Positions 38,701-48,770 of a stretch of 64,000 nucleotides of DNA are shown piece by piece. Below the pieces are notes generated by a model. The model did not search any database. It saw only the letters and a program-made list of their open reading frames with translations, and was not told the origin of the DNA. Source of the stretch: Pichia kudriavzevii. Its lineage: Eukaryota > Ascomycota > Pichiomycetes > Pichiales > Pichiaceae. Numbering within the stretch: position 1 is the first letter of the stretch; every line of letters begins with the position of its first letter. The DNA is taken from NCBI RefSeq assembly GCF_003054445.1, contig NC_042507.1, forward strand, positions 2,046,001 through 2,110,000. Reading direction: 5' to 3'. Both the position numbers and the translations under genes were made by a program.

Positions 38701-39509
38701 TGTAATCCCTGTGTCTGTGACTCCAGGAATCCCCGACTGAAAATGAACGACTGTGATTTATACTGCTCATCATGGGCTTCAGAAACAGCTTCATTATTGG
38801 CTAATGTTGACCTAGTAGAATCTTCGACTATCGAACTATAATGCTCTTTCGAGATTACTTTCTTAAGAGCATTTTCAACCGGTAGAGTTTTCGAATCTTG
38901 GGTCATTAAACGAATATCACCTCCAAAAAATTTATCCAAATCCTTATAGTGTTGTGCTTTGTCTGGTGTATCTTCCCTTATTCTGTGCTTTTCAGGATAT
39001 TGTTCATGGTCAAAAAATTTTGGGGTGTTCCCTTCCATCTTTGGAATGTCTTGTAGTTGTTTGTTATCATTATCCTGTTGTTTGCTTGTTTTACTAAATG
39101 ATTCTGTTCGTCGAACTTGGTCAGAACTAGCCATGTTACGTGCAGCATTGACACTTTCCTTCTCATCTTTCTGTAAACGCTTACTCGAAGACCTGAGCAC
39201 ATGAGACGGACGATTCCCCGCTTTCAACGCGTTCATAAGCACATCATCTTTCTTAAAACGATTACTATCCTTTGATTCTCCACCTCTAGTTGCCGGTTGA
39301 AAGATCCTCTGCTTTGGTCTTTCTGCAAGTTCGGCCCCTTCATTGATGATCAAGTCTGGCTTCACGCTATGCTCTTGTGACAACATTTCCTTCGAATCAT
39401 GGAATTCTGCCTCGCTTGATGAGTCTGAATCTGAATCCCGGTGGTTCATTGTATCAAAAAGAGGCAAGGCAATACTGGTCGCTCTGGCTGGTTTAAACTT
39501 GCTGACCAT
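35727..39509 (-). CDS. Large acidic/Ser-rich protein with C-terminal variant zinc cluster
   Basis: A 1260-residue protein, not recognised as a named gene. Residues 1 to about 1100 are low-complexity, rich in Ser, Asp, Glu and Lys, with several casein-kinase-like SDSE-type runs and basic KKMKRRRR patches. Near the C-terminus are six cysteines (1170, 1173, 1186, 1192, 1195, 1202) in the order C-x2-C-x12-C-x5-C-x2-C-x6-C, with VDCDRKYPCGTC at the core. This is a Zn2Cys6 (Gal4-type) cluster with a longer first loop. A basic linker (KKKQSKRKKRK) and a basic C-terminus follow. The layout suggests a nuclear chromatin or DNA-binding protein. An alternative start is a second ATG 20 codons downstream. 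It is divergent from the PNPOx-like gene by 197 bases. Confidence 0.8.
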   Translation of the reverse strand: MVSKFKPARATSIALPLFDTMNHRDSDSDSSSEAEFHDSKEMLSQEHSVKPDLIINEGAELAERPKQRIFQPATRGGESKDSNRFKKDDVLMNALKAGNRPSHVLRSSSKRLQKDEKESVNAARNMASSDQVRRTESFSKTSKQQDNDNKQLQDIPKMEGNTPKFFDHEQYPEKHRIREDTPDKAQHYKDLDKFFGGDIRLMTQDSKTLPVENALKKVISKEHYSSIVEDSTRSTLANNEAVSEAHDEQYKSQSFIFSRGFLESQTQGLQSSDTHTEDSNQQLMGTKSKQSCQQIQMSSPPEFNLQHTQDQEAVSKNKLPFELRTQESLMSDSTISTPSSTQQSQNAAISPTIQRTTTNTLLDTTKTLKISQTRKVSTLPIKDSIEKSNSTDFHSEFSVPRRVRLLSSNTMRPNDYESLLKDKLDKETQHNGSVSAEPFSTFDLKKVKARKRSDKIKLKKIRSNIFESDGKSDEDSEDFSDSNSANTSFTYIPAKSHLQTISSGKIAKVTGNKVFVNEELKLNSGSLHINPGGLFDEDDKKYAKPPTDEKEKLLSMQIKKPIIRQESENKTLPRIKISRKKDSKFIKKPIQFAHSKQTLSSTIDSEHKSTNTKSSLEVESHSDNTNETTIIKNELSGTDNLVNGISQNDDNKNIDDLIDEIEVIQSSSGSDSEIEEVLPSQAINLENIEDTQAANTLMNKYDLEIEHLETTPTTSSSLKLLSDATLKNISESTSRDHKPATLDRNSVLATPYLDTQGVTDLYRNIGTSENKKENHSHNLSMESHLFVPDDATTNDEYSISMRIEDDEKTTHASTDKLFVSDEEEDGDLLKMSLNGSHSTCRDDKEYVTEGELGNVPVLGTKEPTYGSIPTGATTNDDPRKSRIEQRMRKREKEKKLKKDEYTPYSDSESSSDSVDSESDSNSLSGEAGIEGFVVDDEKVIYDTDTDSGDELVEIESKIEKRNAKKMKRRRRSARKRIIESDSSGSDVDSVTKGRNPKRRTASSTKNILKQLEFHNPGRLMQEKISSRTRPTRKSIPVVISLDSDDEEIVDEDLNESKTVEMPNESCNIESALLATNETQEGGRETLDGLDTVSQIHNQGTKPEHPHSDKNMDTSIDFEEQVELKQQKETEERERKRKRERKQVQEIELIGSDSDGDNVLDTEPSRPDNECLSCLREMARIGVIVDCDRKYPCGTCVKGNHVCGYTPAQYNTNLEKAMLSKKKQSKRKKRKDQVHVLNENQLAKLNDLLGGGKPIRRRKRK

Positions 39510-39706
39510 TGCCCAATATTTATTGTTGCGTGTGATCGATCTTCAAATATACTGTCAGAGGGTTTCGAAAAATATTATTAGAATGATCACAAGAATCTAT
39601 ATCTCACCTTAGAAACCTGAATTTTCATGATTTCTAATCTGACCATCTTTTTTCTCTCTTCAGACAACCACTCCTGATAAGTAAATACATAATACTTAAA
39701 CACGCA

Positions 39707-40243
39707 ATGACTAATGGCCCTTTACCTACAAGAGTTCATGATCTCTTATCACATTCTCAATTCCTTCATCTAGCGACATGCTCGGATAATATTCCCCATG
39801 TCTCATTGATGAACTATACATTTATTGAAAACGATCCATCATCATCAAACTGTGAACTACTAAAATCGGCCCAGCATATGATTCTCATTGCAACGCCACA
39901 GAACACCAAAAAATATAATAACTTAATGAAAAACAACAAAGTTTCCCTTCTAGTGCATGACTGGGTGACGCCAAACCAAGGTGGTGCAGATTCTGTATTA
40001 AGGCTATTACAAAGCATCAACCAAAGCGAAGTCGGTGAATTAAGTGTCACATTAGATGGACATGTTTTTCAGAACCTGATTGATCCATCTACTGAAGAAT
40101 ACAAGTTTTTTAAAAACCTACATTTACAGAAAAATCCCGAAGCTAGGGCATTTATTGAAGGAGATTCAACAGCCTTCGTCTTGATCCAAATTGATGAATC
40201 CAAGGTTTCAGACTCAAATAACAACGTGGAAAACTTTAAATAG
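39707..40243 (+). CDS. PNPOx-like flavin-binding split-barrel protein (YLR456W/YPR172W family)
   Basis: A 178-residue protein resembling the S. cerevisiae pair YLR456W and YPR172W. The N-terminal region HDLLSHSQFLHLATCSDNIPHVSLMNYTFI is the first strand set of the pyridoxamine-phosphate-oxidase-like split barrel. MILIATPQNTKKYNNLMKNNKVSLLVHDW follows, then LSVTLDGHVF and PEARAFIEGDSTAFVLIQID. The family binds FMN or a related cofactor; no substrate has been established for these yeast members. Length and architecture match, and I see no break. Confidence 0.85.
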   Translation: MTNGPLPTRVHDLLSHSQFLHLATCSDNIPHVSLMNYTFIENDPSSSNCELLKSAQHMILIATPQNTKKYNNLMKNNKVSLLVHDWVTPNQGGADSVLRLLQSINQSEVGELSVTLDGHVFQNLIDPSTEEYKFFKNLHLQKNPEARAFIEGDSTAFVLIQIDESKVSDSNNNVENFK

Positions 40244-40348
40244 TTTTGTACTTTGCTGATTCCTCTCTCTAAGCGAGCATGTATTAGGGGCCACTAGAGA
40301 GCTTTAATTATAGTTGTATAATGATTATCTAATTTCTGATTATTTTCA

Positions 40349-41647
40349 TTAATTACCTTCAGACCCAAAGTCGTTAGTAAACTCAACAAACTTAGACAAA
40401 TCTGATTGGTTGACTGTTGGCTTATTAGTTTTCACAGCTCTTAGGAAATCGTTCAAGCATAAGTCGGGTTCTAGTAATTGGTCACCTTCCAGTTCCATCC
40501 AATTCATTTCAATTGCACCAGGTTCACCAGGGGAGCAAGGCTGATATTGTGTTCCTACTTGTTTAAAATGTGTAGCGGATTGAATTTTTCTGATTGGTTG
40601 CATCAAGGCATCTTTAACAACAACAGCTACATCATGGCCGGAATAACCTTCTGTTATATTTGCCAGAGTGTGATAATCTGCAGAAGTTAAAGTAGTTGGC
40701 GTGTCACCTATATTCAACTTGAACATCTCCAATCTTGCATCGGCATCGGGTAATGGGATATATATTCTTCTTTCAAATCTTCTTCTAATTGCAGAATCTA
40801 ACTGCCAAGGTATATTAGTAGCGCCTAAAACTAAAACACCTTGAGAATCATTACCAACACCATTCATTTGAACTAGTAATTCGGTTTTGATCCGACGAGA
40901 AGCTTCAGACTCGCCCTCACCACGAGGTCCACATAATGCATCCACCTCATCGATGAATATAATTGAAGGTTTTTGTTCTCTAGCCATTGAAAATAACTGT
41001 TTGACCAACCGTTCTGACTCACCCATCCATTTACTCACTAAATCAGAAGAGGAAACAGAGAAAAACGTTGAATTAGCCTCAGTTGCAACTGCTTTTGCCA
41101 GGTAGGATTTACCAGTACCAGGAGGTCCATACAAGAGTATTCCTGAAACAGGCTTACGTTTACCTGTAAATAACTGTGGGAATTTGACGGGCAAAATAAC
41201 TGCCTCCTTTAGGGCATCCTTGGCTCCTTCCAAACCTGCTATATCGGACCATTTCACATTAGGCTTTTCAGATAAAATTGAACTTGCTAACTGGTTTCGT
41301 AATTTTTTGCTGTCGTTATCGTCTTCTTTATCCTTTGTTGAATTTGGGTCCAATTGTTTTGATTTCGAAATACCATTGGTAGGACTCAGCTCGGAACTTT
41401 GGTCTTTATTGTTGTTATTCACAACGTGTTCCTTTAACTCTTCTGCTCGGGAGAGGTACTCTGTGAATTTTGCCTTGATGGTTTCCTTGGCCTTTTGGTT
41501 TTTCTCATATTTAAGTGCCAACATCAAGTAATCAAGACCATTGTAGTATAGTTGGTATGCTTCCTCATAGCGTGCATTGCTGTCTGCTTCAATGGCTTTC
41601 TTCACAAGGTCTACTCCCTTGTCCAAAAAGTCTGCAGATGAAGACAT
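40349..41647 (-). CDS. VPS4: ESCRT-disassembling AAA ATPase Vps4
   Basis: A 432-residue protein (yeast Vps4 is 437). The N-terminal MIT domain (about 1-80) is followed by a charged linker and the AAA domain. Walker A is GPPGTGKS (174-181), Walker B is IIFIDEVD (229-236), and the arginine-finger region is [14 protein letters not shown]. The C-terminal Vps4 helix region ends NDFGSEGN. It takes apart ESCRT-III on endosomes and at other membranes. The ATG at 41647 gives [20 protein letters not shown], the family N-terminus; 22 further open codons have no ATG. The CTG at 41101-41099 encodes an invariant Leu after Walker A. Confidence 0.96.
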   Translation of the reverse strand: MSSSADFLDKGVDLVKKAIEADSNARYEEAYQLYYNGLDYLMLALKYEKNQKAKETIKAKFTEYLSRAEELKEHVVNNNNKDQSSELSPTNGISKSKQLDPNSTKDKEDDNDSKKLRNQLASSILSEKPNVKWSDIAGLEGAKDALKEAVILPVKFPQLFTGKRKPVSGILLYGPPGTGKSYLAKAVATEANSTFFSVSSSDLVSKWMGESERLVKQLFSMAREQKPSIIFIDEVDALCGPRGEGESEASRRIKTELLVQMNGVGNDSQGVLVLGATNIPWQLDSAIRRRFERRIYIPLPDADARLEMFKLNIGDTPTTLTSADYHTLANITEGYSGHDVAVVVKDALMQPIRKIQSATHFKQVGTQYQPCSPGEPGAIEMNWMELEGDQLLEPDLCLNDFLRAVKTNKPTVNQSDLSKFVEFTNDFGSEGN

Positions 41648-42107
41648 GGGTTGTTTCCTTTGATATTTGAACAAATGTAAACGACACCTTGTATTGTTGA
41701 ACGATGAAAGCAATTGTTGATAACGCCCTTTTTTATCGCTCTTTTGGCCATTTTGTGCGACTGGTAAAACCGCCCTCAGATGGAATACACAAAGTTATGT
41801 ATCCACAATCACCATGGCCGTGTTATCTGCAGAAAGATGTAACCGTCATCTGATGGAGAAGGCTGTCATTGCAGATGGAATCATCAGCCTTTTAGTAGAA
41901 ACTATGGAAATGTGTAATTTAGAATAGAGAATTTAAAGAAACTAGTACGGTTGTACAAACACGTGAAATGAAAATAGTGTAGCTAGAAAAACCAGCGTGG
42001 AATGAGCCAACGAGTTCCCCTGTTCCAAAGAAACAACGCCAACATTCCACCCTCCCAAGTAAGGGTATACAATCTCTAGAGGTTGGAAGTGTCTCCAAAT
42101 ACCAGCA
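41648..42107. promoter_or_regulatory. Divergent promoter VPS4/orphan gene
   Basis: A 460-base divergent spacer. A segment with repeated CAGATGGA/CATCTGATGGA (about 41777-41885) stands out: CAGATGGAAT occurs twice, plus related pieces. No gene is seen. Confidence 0.4.
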
Positions 42108-42755
42108 ATGGAGTCGTTTACCGTCATCCATCCCAGAGAGTATCTTGATGGGAACAGCAAATACTATTATATACATGAGCGATTTGCATGCGATGTCTGT
42201 GACGAGGTTAGCCGTTGGCTCTTGGAACGCAAAAGGGGAGAACAAGCCAAACAGGGAGGAAGTAGGGGTGACAAGAGAGTACGGGTAGATCCACGTCGAT
42301 TCAGCGGGTTACGGGCGGTTTCGATCTGGCATGAGTTATTGAACGGGTTGACGCAGAAGGACTACAAGAACATCCATCGGGTAGCGTACTCGTTTACCAT
42401 CGGCCGTGTTACTAGGGATTTCTGTCGTGGAGGACTAAAATGGGATCGTGTTGAATGGATCATCAAAAACAAAAGTCTGGTGGCACCAATGAGAGGTATG
42501 CCCAAGATGCTCGTGTATTCAGTCTTGGAGAATGTGCGTGCTGTTCTTCGGGTTATGTTTGAAGATCAATGGGACGTTACTGACAGAATGGCCATATTGA
42601 AGAGTCACTCTGGACGACATGCGTTAAATGAACTGCTCCTTGAGCTAGGAATGAGTATCGATGATTTCAGTGGCGAAAATGGACGGATGCTTCTTGCTAA
42701 CGGCGGCTTACAGGTCGACCACTGGGTGTTTCTTCTACAAAATTGTAACTTATAG
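42108..42755 (+). CDS. Orphan protein of unknown function
   Basis: A 215-residue protein that I do not recognise. It is not low-complexity. It is rich in Arg, Trp and aliphatic residues, with helix-like stretches (IWHELLNGLTQKDYKNIHRV, then RMAILKSHSGRHALNELLLE) and a CDVC pair near residue 31. There is no signal peptide and no membrane span. The 648-base length with a good ATG, a balanced composition and a position between two well-spaced promoters argue for a real gene. It is either a fast-evolving or lineage-restricted protein. Confidence 0.6.
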   Translation: MESFTVIHPREYLDGNSKYYYIHERFACDVCDEVSRWLLERKRGEQAKQGGSRGDKRVRVDPRRFSGLRAVSIWHELLNGLTQKDYKNIHRVAYSFTIGRVTRDFCRGGLKWDRVEWIIKNKSLVAPMRGMPKMLVYSVLENVRAVLRVMFEDQWDVTDRMAILKSHSGRHALNELLLELGMSIDDFSGENGRMLLANGGLQVDHWVFLLQNCNL

Positions 42756-43199
42756 GGGTGTGGTACCAATCTCACATTCTGCATGAGATTGTTGAACCTT
42801 GATAATAACCTCTCTACGTATACACACACGAAAACATCCCCATCTTCCCCTGTAGTCTTCAATTGTGTGCCATCACCCACCAGTCTTCTCCTTTCCTTTC
42901 CTTTCCTTTCCTTTCCTTTGTCCCCCTTCTTCTCCTATTCATCTGCATTTCTCGGCTATCCTCAAACTGGCTCGTACTCTATCTCCATCTTCACATAATG
43001 TCCACCGCAAACACAAAAGGAATTACCCGTTTCGGCATTTTTGCATTTTTTTTTCTCTCGCGTTGTTGTGTAACTGAAGAATTAACCTTCTTCAACATTT
43101 CTGCTCTTCGAGTCCATCCAATTTTTAGGAAAACATTGACAACAAAATTACACGGTTCCTTTACAGGACAAGAGAGAAACATCAACGCAGAAGCACGCA
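42756..43199. promoter_or_regulatory. TUP1 promoter and leader with CTTTC repeat and upstream open frame
   Basis: A 444-base region with a CTTTC pentanucleotide run (42891-42919) and further pyrimidine tracts. A 69-codon upstream open frame (ATG 42998, stop ending 43207) overlaps the TUP1 start codon in another frame. Confidence 0.5.
42891..42919. repeat. CTTTC pentanucleotide repeat
   Basis: Almost six head-to-tail CTTTC units in the TUP1 upstream region, embedded in a longer pyrimidine tract. Confidence 0.9.
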
Positions 43200-45257
43200 A
43201 TGCCTAGCCGCCAACACTTGGACGAGCTTCTCGAGGCTGTGAAGGCCGAGTTTGACAATCTTACCAGAGAAACGTCTCGGTATAAGGACGACCACCATGA
43301 ATACGAGCTCAAGCTAAATCAACAACATCAAGAGTTGACAAACATCAGCAACACCGTCTATGAGTTGGAGCAAGCGCATCGGTCCATGAAAGATGCCTAT
43401 GAGAGGGAAATCATGAAACTCAAGCAAGAGTTGGAGGTGAGGGACCGTTTATTAGAACAACAATCTTTACAGCATCATCACCAAGTGCAAGCGCATGCGC
43501 AAGCTCAGGCCCAAGCTCAAGCCCAAGCTGCTGCCCAGGCTCAAGTCCAGGCGCATCAAGCCGCAGCCGCCCAACAGGCAGCAGCGTCTCAGCAGGTCCA
43601 CCAGCAATTCCCTCCGCCAAATTTATCAAACTCCCCGTTTCCTAACAAACCGGATATTTTCAACAACGGTAATGATACAAGCAGTAATAACAGCAATAAT
43701 AATACTAATGGTAACAACAACAAAAATAGCAACAGCAATAATAATAGTAATATCTTGAACCAACAGAATTCTCCGGGTTTGGGTAAACTTTCGGCTATCG
43801 CACCAATCAACGGCACTACTTCGAGTAATAGTCTAGGTGCAGCTTCAAATACAAACACAAATACAAATGCAGGTGTCACTTTACCTCCGATCCCAGGAAC
43901 AGCGGGATCTTCAACAAACTCAAACCCAAACAACATTCCACAAATTTCTTCTATTCATGGAACTGCGCCACCAATCCCTTCATCCGTTACCGCTACTGCT
44001 ACTGCTGCAGGTACTCCGAAAACAGAGCAAACTCACTTGTCAGCTGCAGAGAAATCGGCTTCTCCAAAAAAATCACCAACTGGCTCAACTGCCTCCACTG
44101 CAGATAATTCGAAATCTCAGGCTCTAGTTAAGAGAGCCCAACATAACAAGCCAATACCAGCGTTTTTGAAAGACTTTGATGCTTACTCCTCGTTACCTTA
44201 TAAACAACAGCATAACGACTACTACCTTGTTTACAACCCCAACATCCCTAAGAAGGTGGATATTTCACTAGTTCATTCCTTCGATCATACTTCTGTTGTT
44301 TGTTGCGTTTCATTCTCGAAAGATGGAAAATTCTTAGCAACTGGTTGCAATAAGCTAACTCAGGTTTTCAGTGTTGAAACAGGTGATTTGGTTGCTAGGT
44401 TAAACGATGAATCTTCAGTCTCTCCTACTGGAGGTTATGATACTGATACAGGTGACTTGTATATCCGGTCGGTTTGTTTCTCCCCAGATGGTAAATTTTT
44501 AGCAACTGGTGCAGAAGATAAAATCATCAGAATATGGGATTTGGCAACTAGAACGATTGTCAAATATCTAAAGGGCCATGAGCAAGACATTTATTCCCTT
44601 GATTTCTTCCCAGATGGTAAGAGATTAGTGTCTGGTTCAGGTGACAGAACTGTTAGAATTTGGGATGTCTACAATGGACAATGCTCTCTAACTCTAAGTA
44701 TAGAAGATGGAGTTACCACTGTTGCGGTTTCCCCTGACGGTTCTCTTATTGCTGCAGGTTCTCTCGATAGAACCGTTAGAGTTTGGGATGCCAATAAAGG
44801 CTACCTAGTTGAAAGGTTGGATTCTTCGAATGAGTTTGGAAATGGTCATATGGACTCTGTTTATTCCGTGACCTTCACAAACAATGGTAAAGAAATTGCA
44901 TCAGGTTCCTTGGACAGAACTATTAAACTTTGGTCTCTAAAGGATCTCGATAAGCAACCAAGCAGTGTATCCAAATCCAATTGCGAGGTTACCTATGTTG
45001 GGCATAAGGATTTTGTCTTGAGTGTATGCTGTACACCTGACGACCAGTTCATCTTGTCAGGTTCCAAAGATAGAGGTGTTATCATGTGGGACAAAGAGTC
45101 TGGTGAACCATATATCATGCTGCAAGGACATAGAAACTCCGTCATTAGTGTGTCCGTTTCACCTGTTGTTGGTTCAAATGGTGGCTATTTTGCTACAGGT
45201 TCTGGAGATTGTAAGGCCAGAATTTGGAAATATGAAAAAATAACTGAGCTCAACTAG
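43200..45257 (+). CDS. TUP1: General transcriptional corepressor Tup1
   Basis: A 685-residue protein (yeast Tup1 is 713). The N-terminal helical tetramerisation and Ssn6-binding region (about 1-85) includes [16 protein letters not shown] and [17 protein letters not shown] Gln/Ala-rich segment (AQAQAQ runs, about 95-140), then an Asn-rich tract and a Ser/Thr/Pro-rich stretch follow. The C-terminal seven-bladed WD propeller (about 345-685) has blades such as [40 protein letters not shown] and [20 protein letters not shown]. With Ssn6/Cyc8 it represses glucose, hypoxia and mating genes among others. There is one promoter, with an overlapping upstream frame in the leader. Confidence 0.96.
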   Translation: MPSRQHLDELLEAVKAEFDNLTRETSRYKDDHHEYELKLNQQHQELTNISNTVYELEQAHRSMKDAYEREIMKLKQELEVRDRLLEQQSLQHHHQVQAHAQAQAQAQAQAAAQAQVQAHQAAAAQQAAASQQVHQQFPPPNLSNSPFPNKPDIFNNGNDTSSNNSNNNTNGNNNKNSNSNNNSNILNQQNSPGLGKLSAIAPINGTTSSNSLGAASNTNTNTNAGVTLPPIPGTAGSSTNSNPNNIPQISSIHGTAPPIPSSVTATATAAGTPKTEQTHLSAAEKSASPKKSPTGSTASTADNSKSQALVKRAQHNKPIPAFLKDFDAYSSLPYKQQHNDYYLVYNPNIPKKVDISLVHSFDHTSVVCCVSFSKDGKFLATGCNKLTQVFSVETGDLVARLNDESSVSPTGGYDTDTGDLYIRSVCFSPDGKFLATGAEDKIIRIWDLATRTIVKYLKGHEQDIYSLDFFPDGKRLVSGSGDRTVRIWDVYNGQCSLTLSIEDGVTTVAVSPDGSLIAAGSLDRTVRVWDANKGYLVERLDSSNEFGNGHMDSVYSVTFTNNGKEIASGSLDRTIKLWSLKDLDKQPSSVSKSNCEVTYVGHKDFVLSVCCTPDDQFILSGSKDRGVIMWDKESGEPYIMLQGHRNSVISVSVSPVVGSNGGYFATGSGDCKARIWKYEKITELN

Positions 45258-45560
45258 TTTGTCTACAAAAAATATGGAGATAGCTTGAGCTTTTGTCTTT
45301 TTCATTTCTACCTTCCACTCTTGTATTTTTCTTATATCTATATACTAAACTTTTGTGTAAATTGTACTTCATTTTATTAACTCGTTGCGCTCGTTAAGCT
45401 ACTAGTAGGAGCGTCTATTTTGAAACTTTTTCCTCACCAATTTTTTCCCGTGTCGTGATGTTGACATGGTTTTTATTTCATGGCCACACGGACACAAGAG
45501 AAGCTCATCCTAATTACGTAGCTCGAACATTGGGTTAATCTCACAAGCTGCATACTAGAA
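45258..45560. promoter_or_regulatory. Intergenic TUP1-MVD1
   Basis: A 303-base gap. It has the TUP1 3' end, then a small imperfect hairpin (CGCTC at 45387 with GAGCG at 45407), then the MVD1 promoter. No TATA box as clear as those elsewhere in the window is seen. Confidence 0.4.
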
Positions 45561-46733
45561 ATGATTTATCACGCTACTGCTACCGGTCCAGTTAATATTG
45601 CGACCCTTAAATATTGGGGAAAGAGAGACAAGGATCTCAATCTTCCAACCAACAACTCCATTTCTGTCACCCTAGATCAAGCAGACTTGAGGACGCTAAC
45701 AACTGCCTCTTGTTCATCCGACTTCAAAAATGACCAATTGTGGATCAACAATGTCACTTACTCGCTGGATACACCGCGTTCTAAACAAGTTTTAGCTGAT
45801 TTACGTAGCCTAAGAAAAGAGTTAGAAGCTAACGATGATGCACTACCTAAAATTGCCGAGTTCCCTTTGCACATTGCTTCTGAAAACAACTTCCCTACTG
45901 CTGCAGGTCTTGCATCATCTGCTGCAGGTTTTGCTGCTATGATTTCAGCTATTGCATTGTTATACAAATTGCCTACCGATCCATCAGAATTGAGTAAAAT
46001 CGCAAGAAAAGGGTCTGGCTCAGCATGTCGGTCACTCTTCGGAGGATATGTCGCATGGGAAATGGGTAAGTTAGATAATGGTGAAGATTCCAAGGCTGTC
46101 CAGATTGCCGAGAAGAAGCATTGGCCGGATATGAAAGCAGCAATTTTAGTTGTTTCAGACATGAAGAAGGATGTTCCAAGCACAAGCGGTATGCAATTGA
46201 CAGTCCAAACATCAGATCTATTTCAGCATAGGATTGAAGAAGTTGTTCCTCAAAGATATGAGGAAATGAGAAATGCCATTTTGAATAAAGATTTCCCAAA
46301 GTTTGCCGAGTTGACAATGAAAGACTCAAATTCGTTCCATGCTGTATGCTTGGATTCTTATCCTCCAATCTTTTACTTGAATGATACTTCCAAGAATATT
46401 ATCAAGTTGATTAACCTGTTGAACCAGTCTGCAGGGGAAACCATTGCTGCATATACCTTTGATGCTGGCCCAAATGCAGTCATTTATTATGAACAAAAGA
46501 ATGAGAAGTTTGTCTTGGGTATGCTCCATCATTTTTTCAGTCATCTAGAAGGTTGGGCAAAATATGAACCTCAAAATGGTGTCATTAACGATTCCTTCCC
46601 ATTGTCAGCATTAGATAGAGAGGTTTATTCAAGGGGCGTCTCAAGAATTATTTTGACCCAAGTAGGTGAGGGCCCAACTCAAACAAACGATGTTTTAATT
46701 GACTTAGAGAGCGGATTGCCAAAGTCCAATTAG
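45561..46733 (+). CDS. MVD1: Mevalonate diphosphate decarboxylase
   Basis: A 390-residue GHMP-family enzyme (also named ERG19) that decarboxylates mevalonate diphosphate to isopentenyl diphosphate with ATP, in the sterol and isoprenoid pathway. Visible motifs are ATLKYWGKRD at the N-terminus (Lys17), the phosphate loop FPTAAGLASSAAGFAA (111-126), GSGSACRSLFGG (151-162) and the catalytic FDAGPNAV (Asp301). Length and spacing match the yeast enzyme (396 residues). The ATG at 45561 is the first in frame. Confidence 0.96.
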   Translation: MIYHATATGPVNIATLKYWGKRDKDLNLPTNNSISVTLDQADLRTLTTASCSSDFKNDQLWINNVTYSLDTPRSKQVLADLRSLRKELEANDDALPKIAEFPLHIASENNFPTAAGLASSAAGFAAMISAIALLYKLPTDPSELSKIARKGSGSACRSLFGGYVAWEMGKLDNGEDSKAVQIAEKKHWPDMKAAILVVSDMKKDVPSTSGMQLTVQTSDLFQHRIEEVVPQRYEEMRNAILNKDFPKFAELTMKDSNSFHAVCLDSYPPIFYLNDTSKNIIKLINLLNQSAGETIAAYTFDAGPNAVIYYEQKNEKFVLGMLHHFFSHLEGWAKYEPQNGVINDSFPLSALDREVYSRGVSRIILTQVGEGPTQTNDVLIDLESGLPKSN

Positions 46734-47566
46734 ACAAACCACCAGTTACATCAATATTCTATAGACTGTTTCAGTTGTTTGGCACTGCTTTATATAGTCA
46801 GAAACTTTTCGCCAATAGATAATGTTGTAGATTTTGTTTTTTGTCGCATTACAACAGCATGGTTTGTTGTGGTCACAAAAGTAATGTTTTCTTTGCTTTA
46901 CTATCAAATTGTACGCCTAATCTCCATATTTTATCAAGTAGATATTAATGCAATCGTGTTTTCGGTGTATCTGGTTTTAGAAGCTTTATTACATCAAGAA
47001 AAGAGCAGCCAGACAACATTTCTGAACAAAAAAAAACTGTTTTTTAAATTACGAAAAACAGAAAGTTTTAAAATAGTTGTAGTGTATGACATTGTCGTTT
47101 TGGCATCCAATTTCACTTTTTCAATCACAACACGAATTGCAATTTCATTCATACAGAAGAAAAAAAAAAGTTGGACAACATGCACACAACGTTGATGTCT
47201 ATTACAAAATTGAATGGATGTGAATAGTGATGACAAGGTGATTCTGACTTTGTAAGGAAAGAAAAAACATTATCATGAGGAAAAACTCTACGTCATGTTA
47301 AATCTTTTGTACGTAAAGGTTATTTCTAGATTTCGAACTTGATAGGTTACTGACAAGGTCTTAATGCGGGGAGGTGTAGTTTGTGGCAGATAAGGTGTCT
47401 TGGCTGTGAGTGCGCTTCCGGGAGGTGTTTTCTCAGAGAGACTGAGGTACATTAATAGTTTATTTCGCACGATATTTTACGGCAAAAGATAAGTCCGTCC
47501 CCGATGGGTACGCCAGTAAGAAACACACTCACTGCTGCTTAGTTCTTTGCCGTAAACCAATTGTGT
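46734..47566. other. Long AT-rich intergenic region, no gene seen
   Basis: 833 bases between MVD1 and the aldo-keto reductase. An open stretch at 46779-47195 has no ATG at its start and a Phe/Ile/Val/Lys composition typical of translated AT-rich DNA, so I do not call it. The last 200 bases, with GCGGGGAGGTG and CCGTCCCCGATGG segments, are likely the reductase promoter. Confidence 0.45.
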
Positions 47567-48424
47567 ATGATAAAAAGAGCCATGACTATCGGAAAGCCAA
47601 TTACTTTAAACAACGGAACAAAGATCCCATTCATGGGGTTAGGTACCTGGGAAATCAGTAATGCAGATGTGGTTGTTCGGGAAGCATTAAATGTCGGCTA
47701 TAGATGTATCGATACCGCTGTTTTGTATGGAAATGAGAAGTTGTGCGGAGATGGTATTATCAAATGGTTGGAGTCCGATCCTAACAATAAGAGGGAAGAT
47801 GTGTATTACATTACCAAGTTATGGAACCATCAGAATGGATACGAGAAAGCGAAACGTGCCATCAGGGAGTGCTTTGAAAAAGTCAAGGGGTTAGGATACA
47901 TTGATTTACTTTTGATCCATTCGCCGACCGAAGGGCCAAGAATGAGGTTGGAGACTTGGAAAGCCATGCAAGAGGCAGTTGACGAGGGTATCGTCAAGTC
48001 TATTGGCGTTTCTAACTATGGTATTAAGCATTTGCAAGAATTGTTATCATGGGAAGGCACTTATATCAAGCCCGTTGCCAATGAGATCGAGGTTTCTCCT
48101 TGGTGTATGAGACAAGAACTATGTGACTTTACTAAAAAACACGATATTGTGGTTATTGCCTATGCTCCGCTATCACACAGTTATCGTCTCCAAGATAAGG
48201 ACGCTGTGGAAATCGCAAAGAAAAAGAACGTTACTGTTGCCCAAGTCCTAATCAGATGGTCTCTACAGAAGGGGTACATTCCAATCCCGAAAACAAAGAC
48301 CCTAGCTAGACTTCCTGTAAATTTGGATGTTTTGAGTTTCGAGTTGATCACTGACGAAATGAAACAGCTTGACCACCCATTGGAACACGATCCATCCGAT
48401 TGGGAGGTTACAATGTGTCCATAA
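47567..48424 (+). CDS. Aldo-keto reductase, YJR096W type
   Basis: A 285-residue NADPH-dependent aldo-keto reductase, close to yeast YJR096W, which acts on aldoses such as xylose and arabinose. The AKR motifs are present: GYRCIDTAVLYGNE with the catalytic Asp and Tyr, TKLWNHQNGYEKAK (Lys), LLIHSPTEGPRMRLETWKAM (His), SIGVSNYG and the cofactor clamp IPIPKTKTLARL. The C-terminus ends WEVTMCP, as YJR096W ends WECTDAP. The ATG at 47567 precedes a second ATG at 47582; either gives a complete enzyme. Confidence 0.93.
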   Translation: MIKRAMTIGKPITLNNGTKIPFMGLGTWEISNADVVVREALNVGYRCIDTAVLYGNEKLCGDGIIKWLESDPNNKREDVYYITKLWNHQNGYEKAKRAIRECFEKVKGLGYIDLLLIHSPTEGPRMRLETWKAMQEAVDEGIVKSIGVSNYGIKHLQELLSWEGTYIKPVANEIEVSPWCMRQELCDFTKKHDIVVIAYAPLSHSYRLQDKDAVEIAKKKNVTVAQVLIRWSLQKGYIPIPKTKTLARLPVNLDVLSFELITDEMKQLDHPLEHDPSDWEVTMCP

Positions 48425-48770
48425 CCCTCACCATATATAGGGTAGCCATACATTTGTAAACCATGTATCTCTCTTGTGAAACCCTTCTGAAACCCCCTTG
48501 TTTTCTTACAGGGTTGGTCCATTTCCTCCTCCTCCTCCTCTTCTTCTTCTTTTTCCCCTTTAAATCAGATAAATAGTTACATTGTGCATGCAGTGTCGAT
48601 TTATGTTTTGAAATATGGTATCTAACGGGATAGTAAATCTTCTCACTCAAGGAAATTTTCCAATATTTTTCTTGCGGGCATTTCCTCCACCTGCAAAGAA
48701 GTTTGGAATTGTATTATATGTCGACACGGTACTTACAGAACCGAACAACTACACAAGGATCACCTGAAGG
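48425..48770. promoter_or_regulatory. Intergenic: EFM7 promoter
   Basis: A 346-base gap with a TCC/TTC triplet run (48526-48551, imperfect CTC/TTC repeats). No gene is seen. Confidence 0.4.

Noticed and set aside
46779-47195. 138-codon frame after MVD1
   Set aside because: It starts with TTG, not ATG, and has a Phe/Ile/Val/Lys composition typical of AT-rich non-coding DNA.
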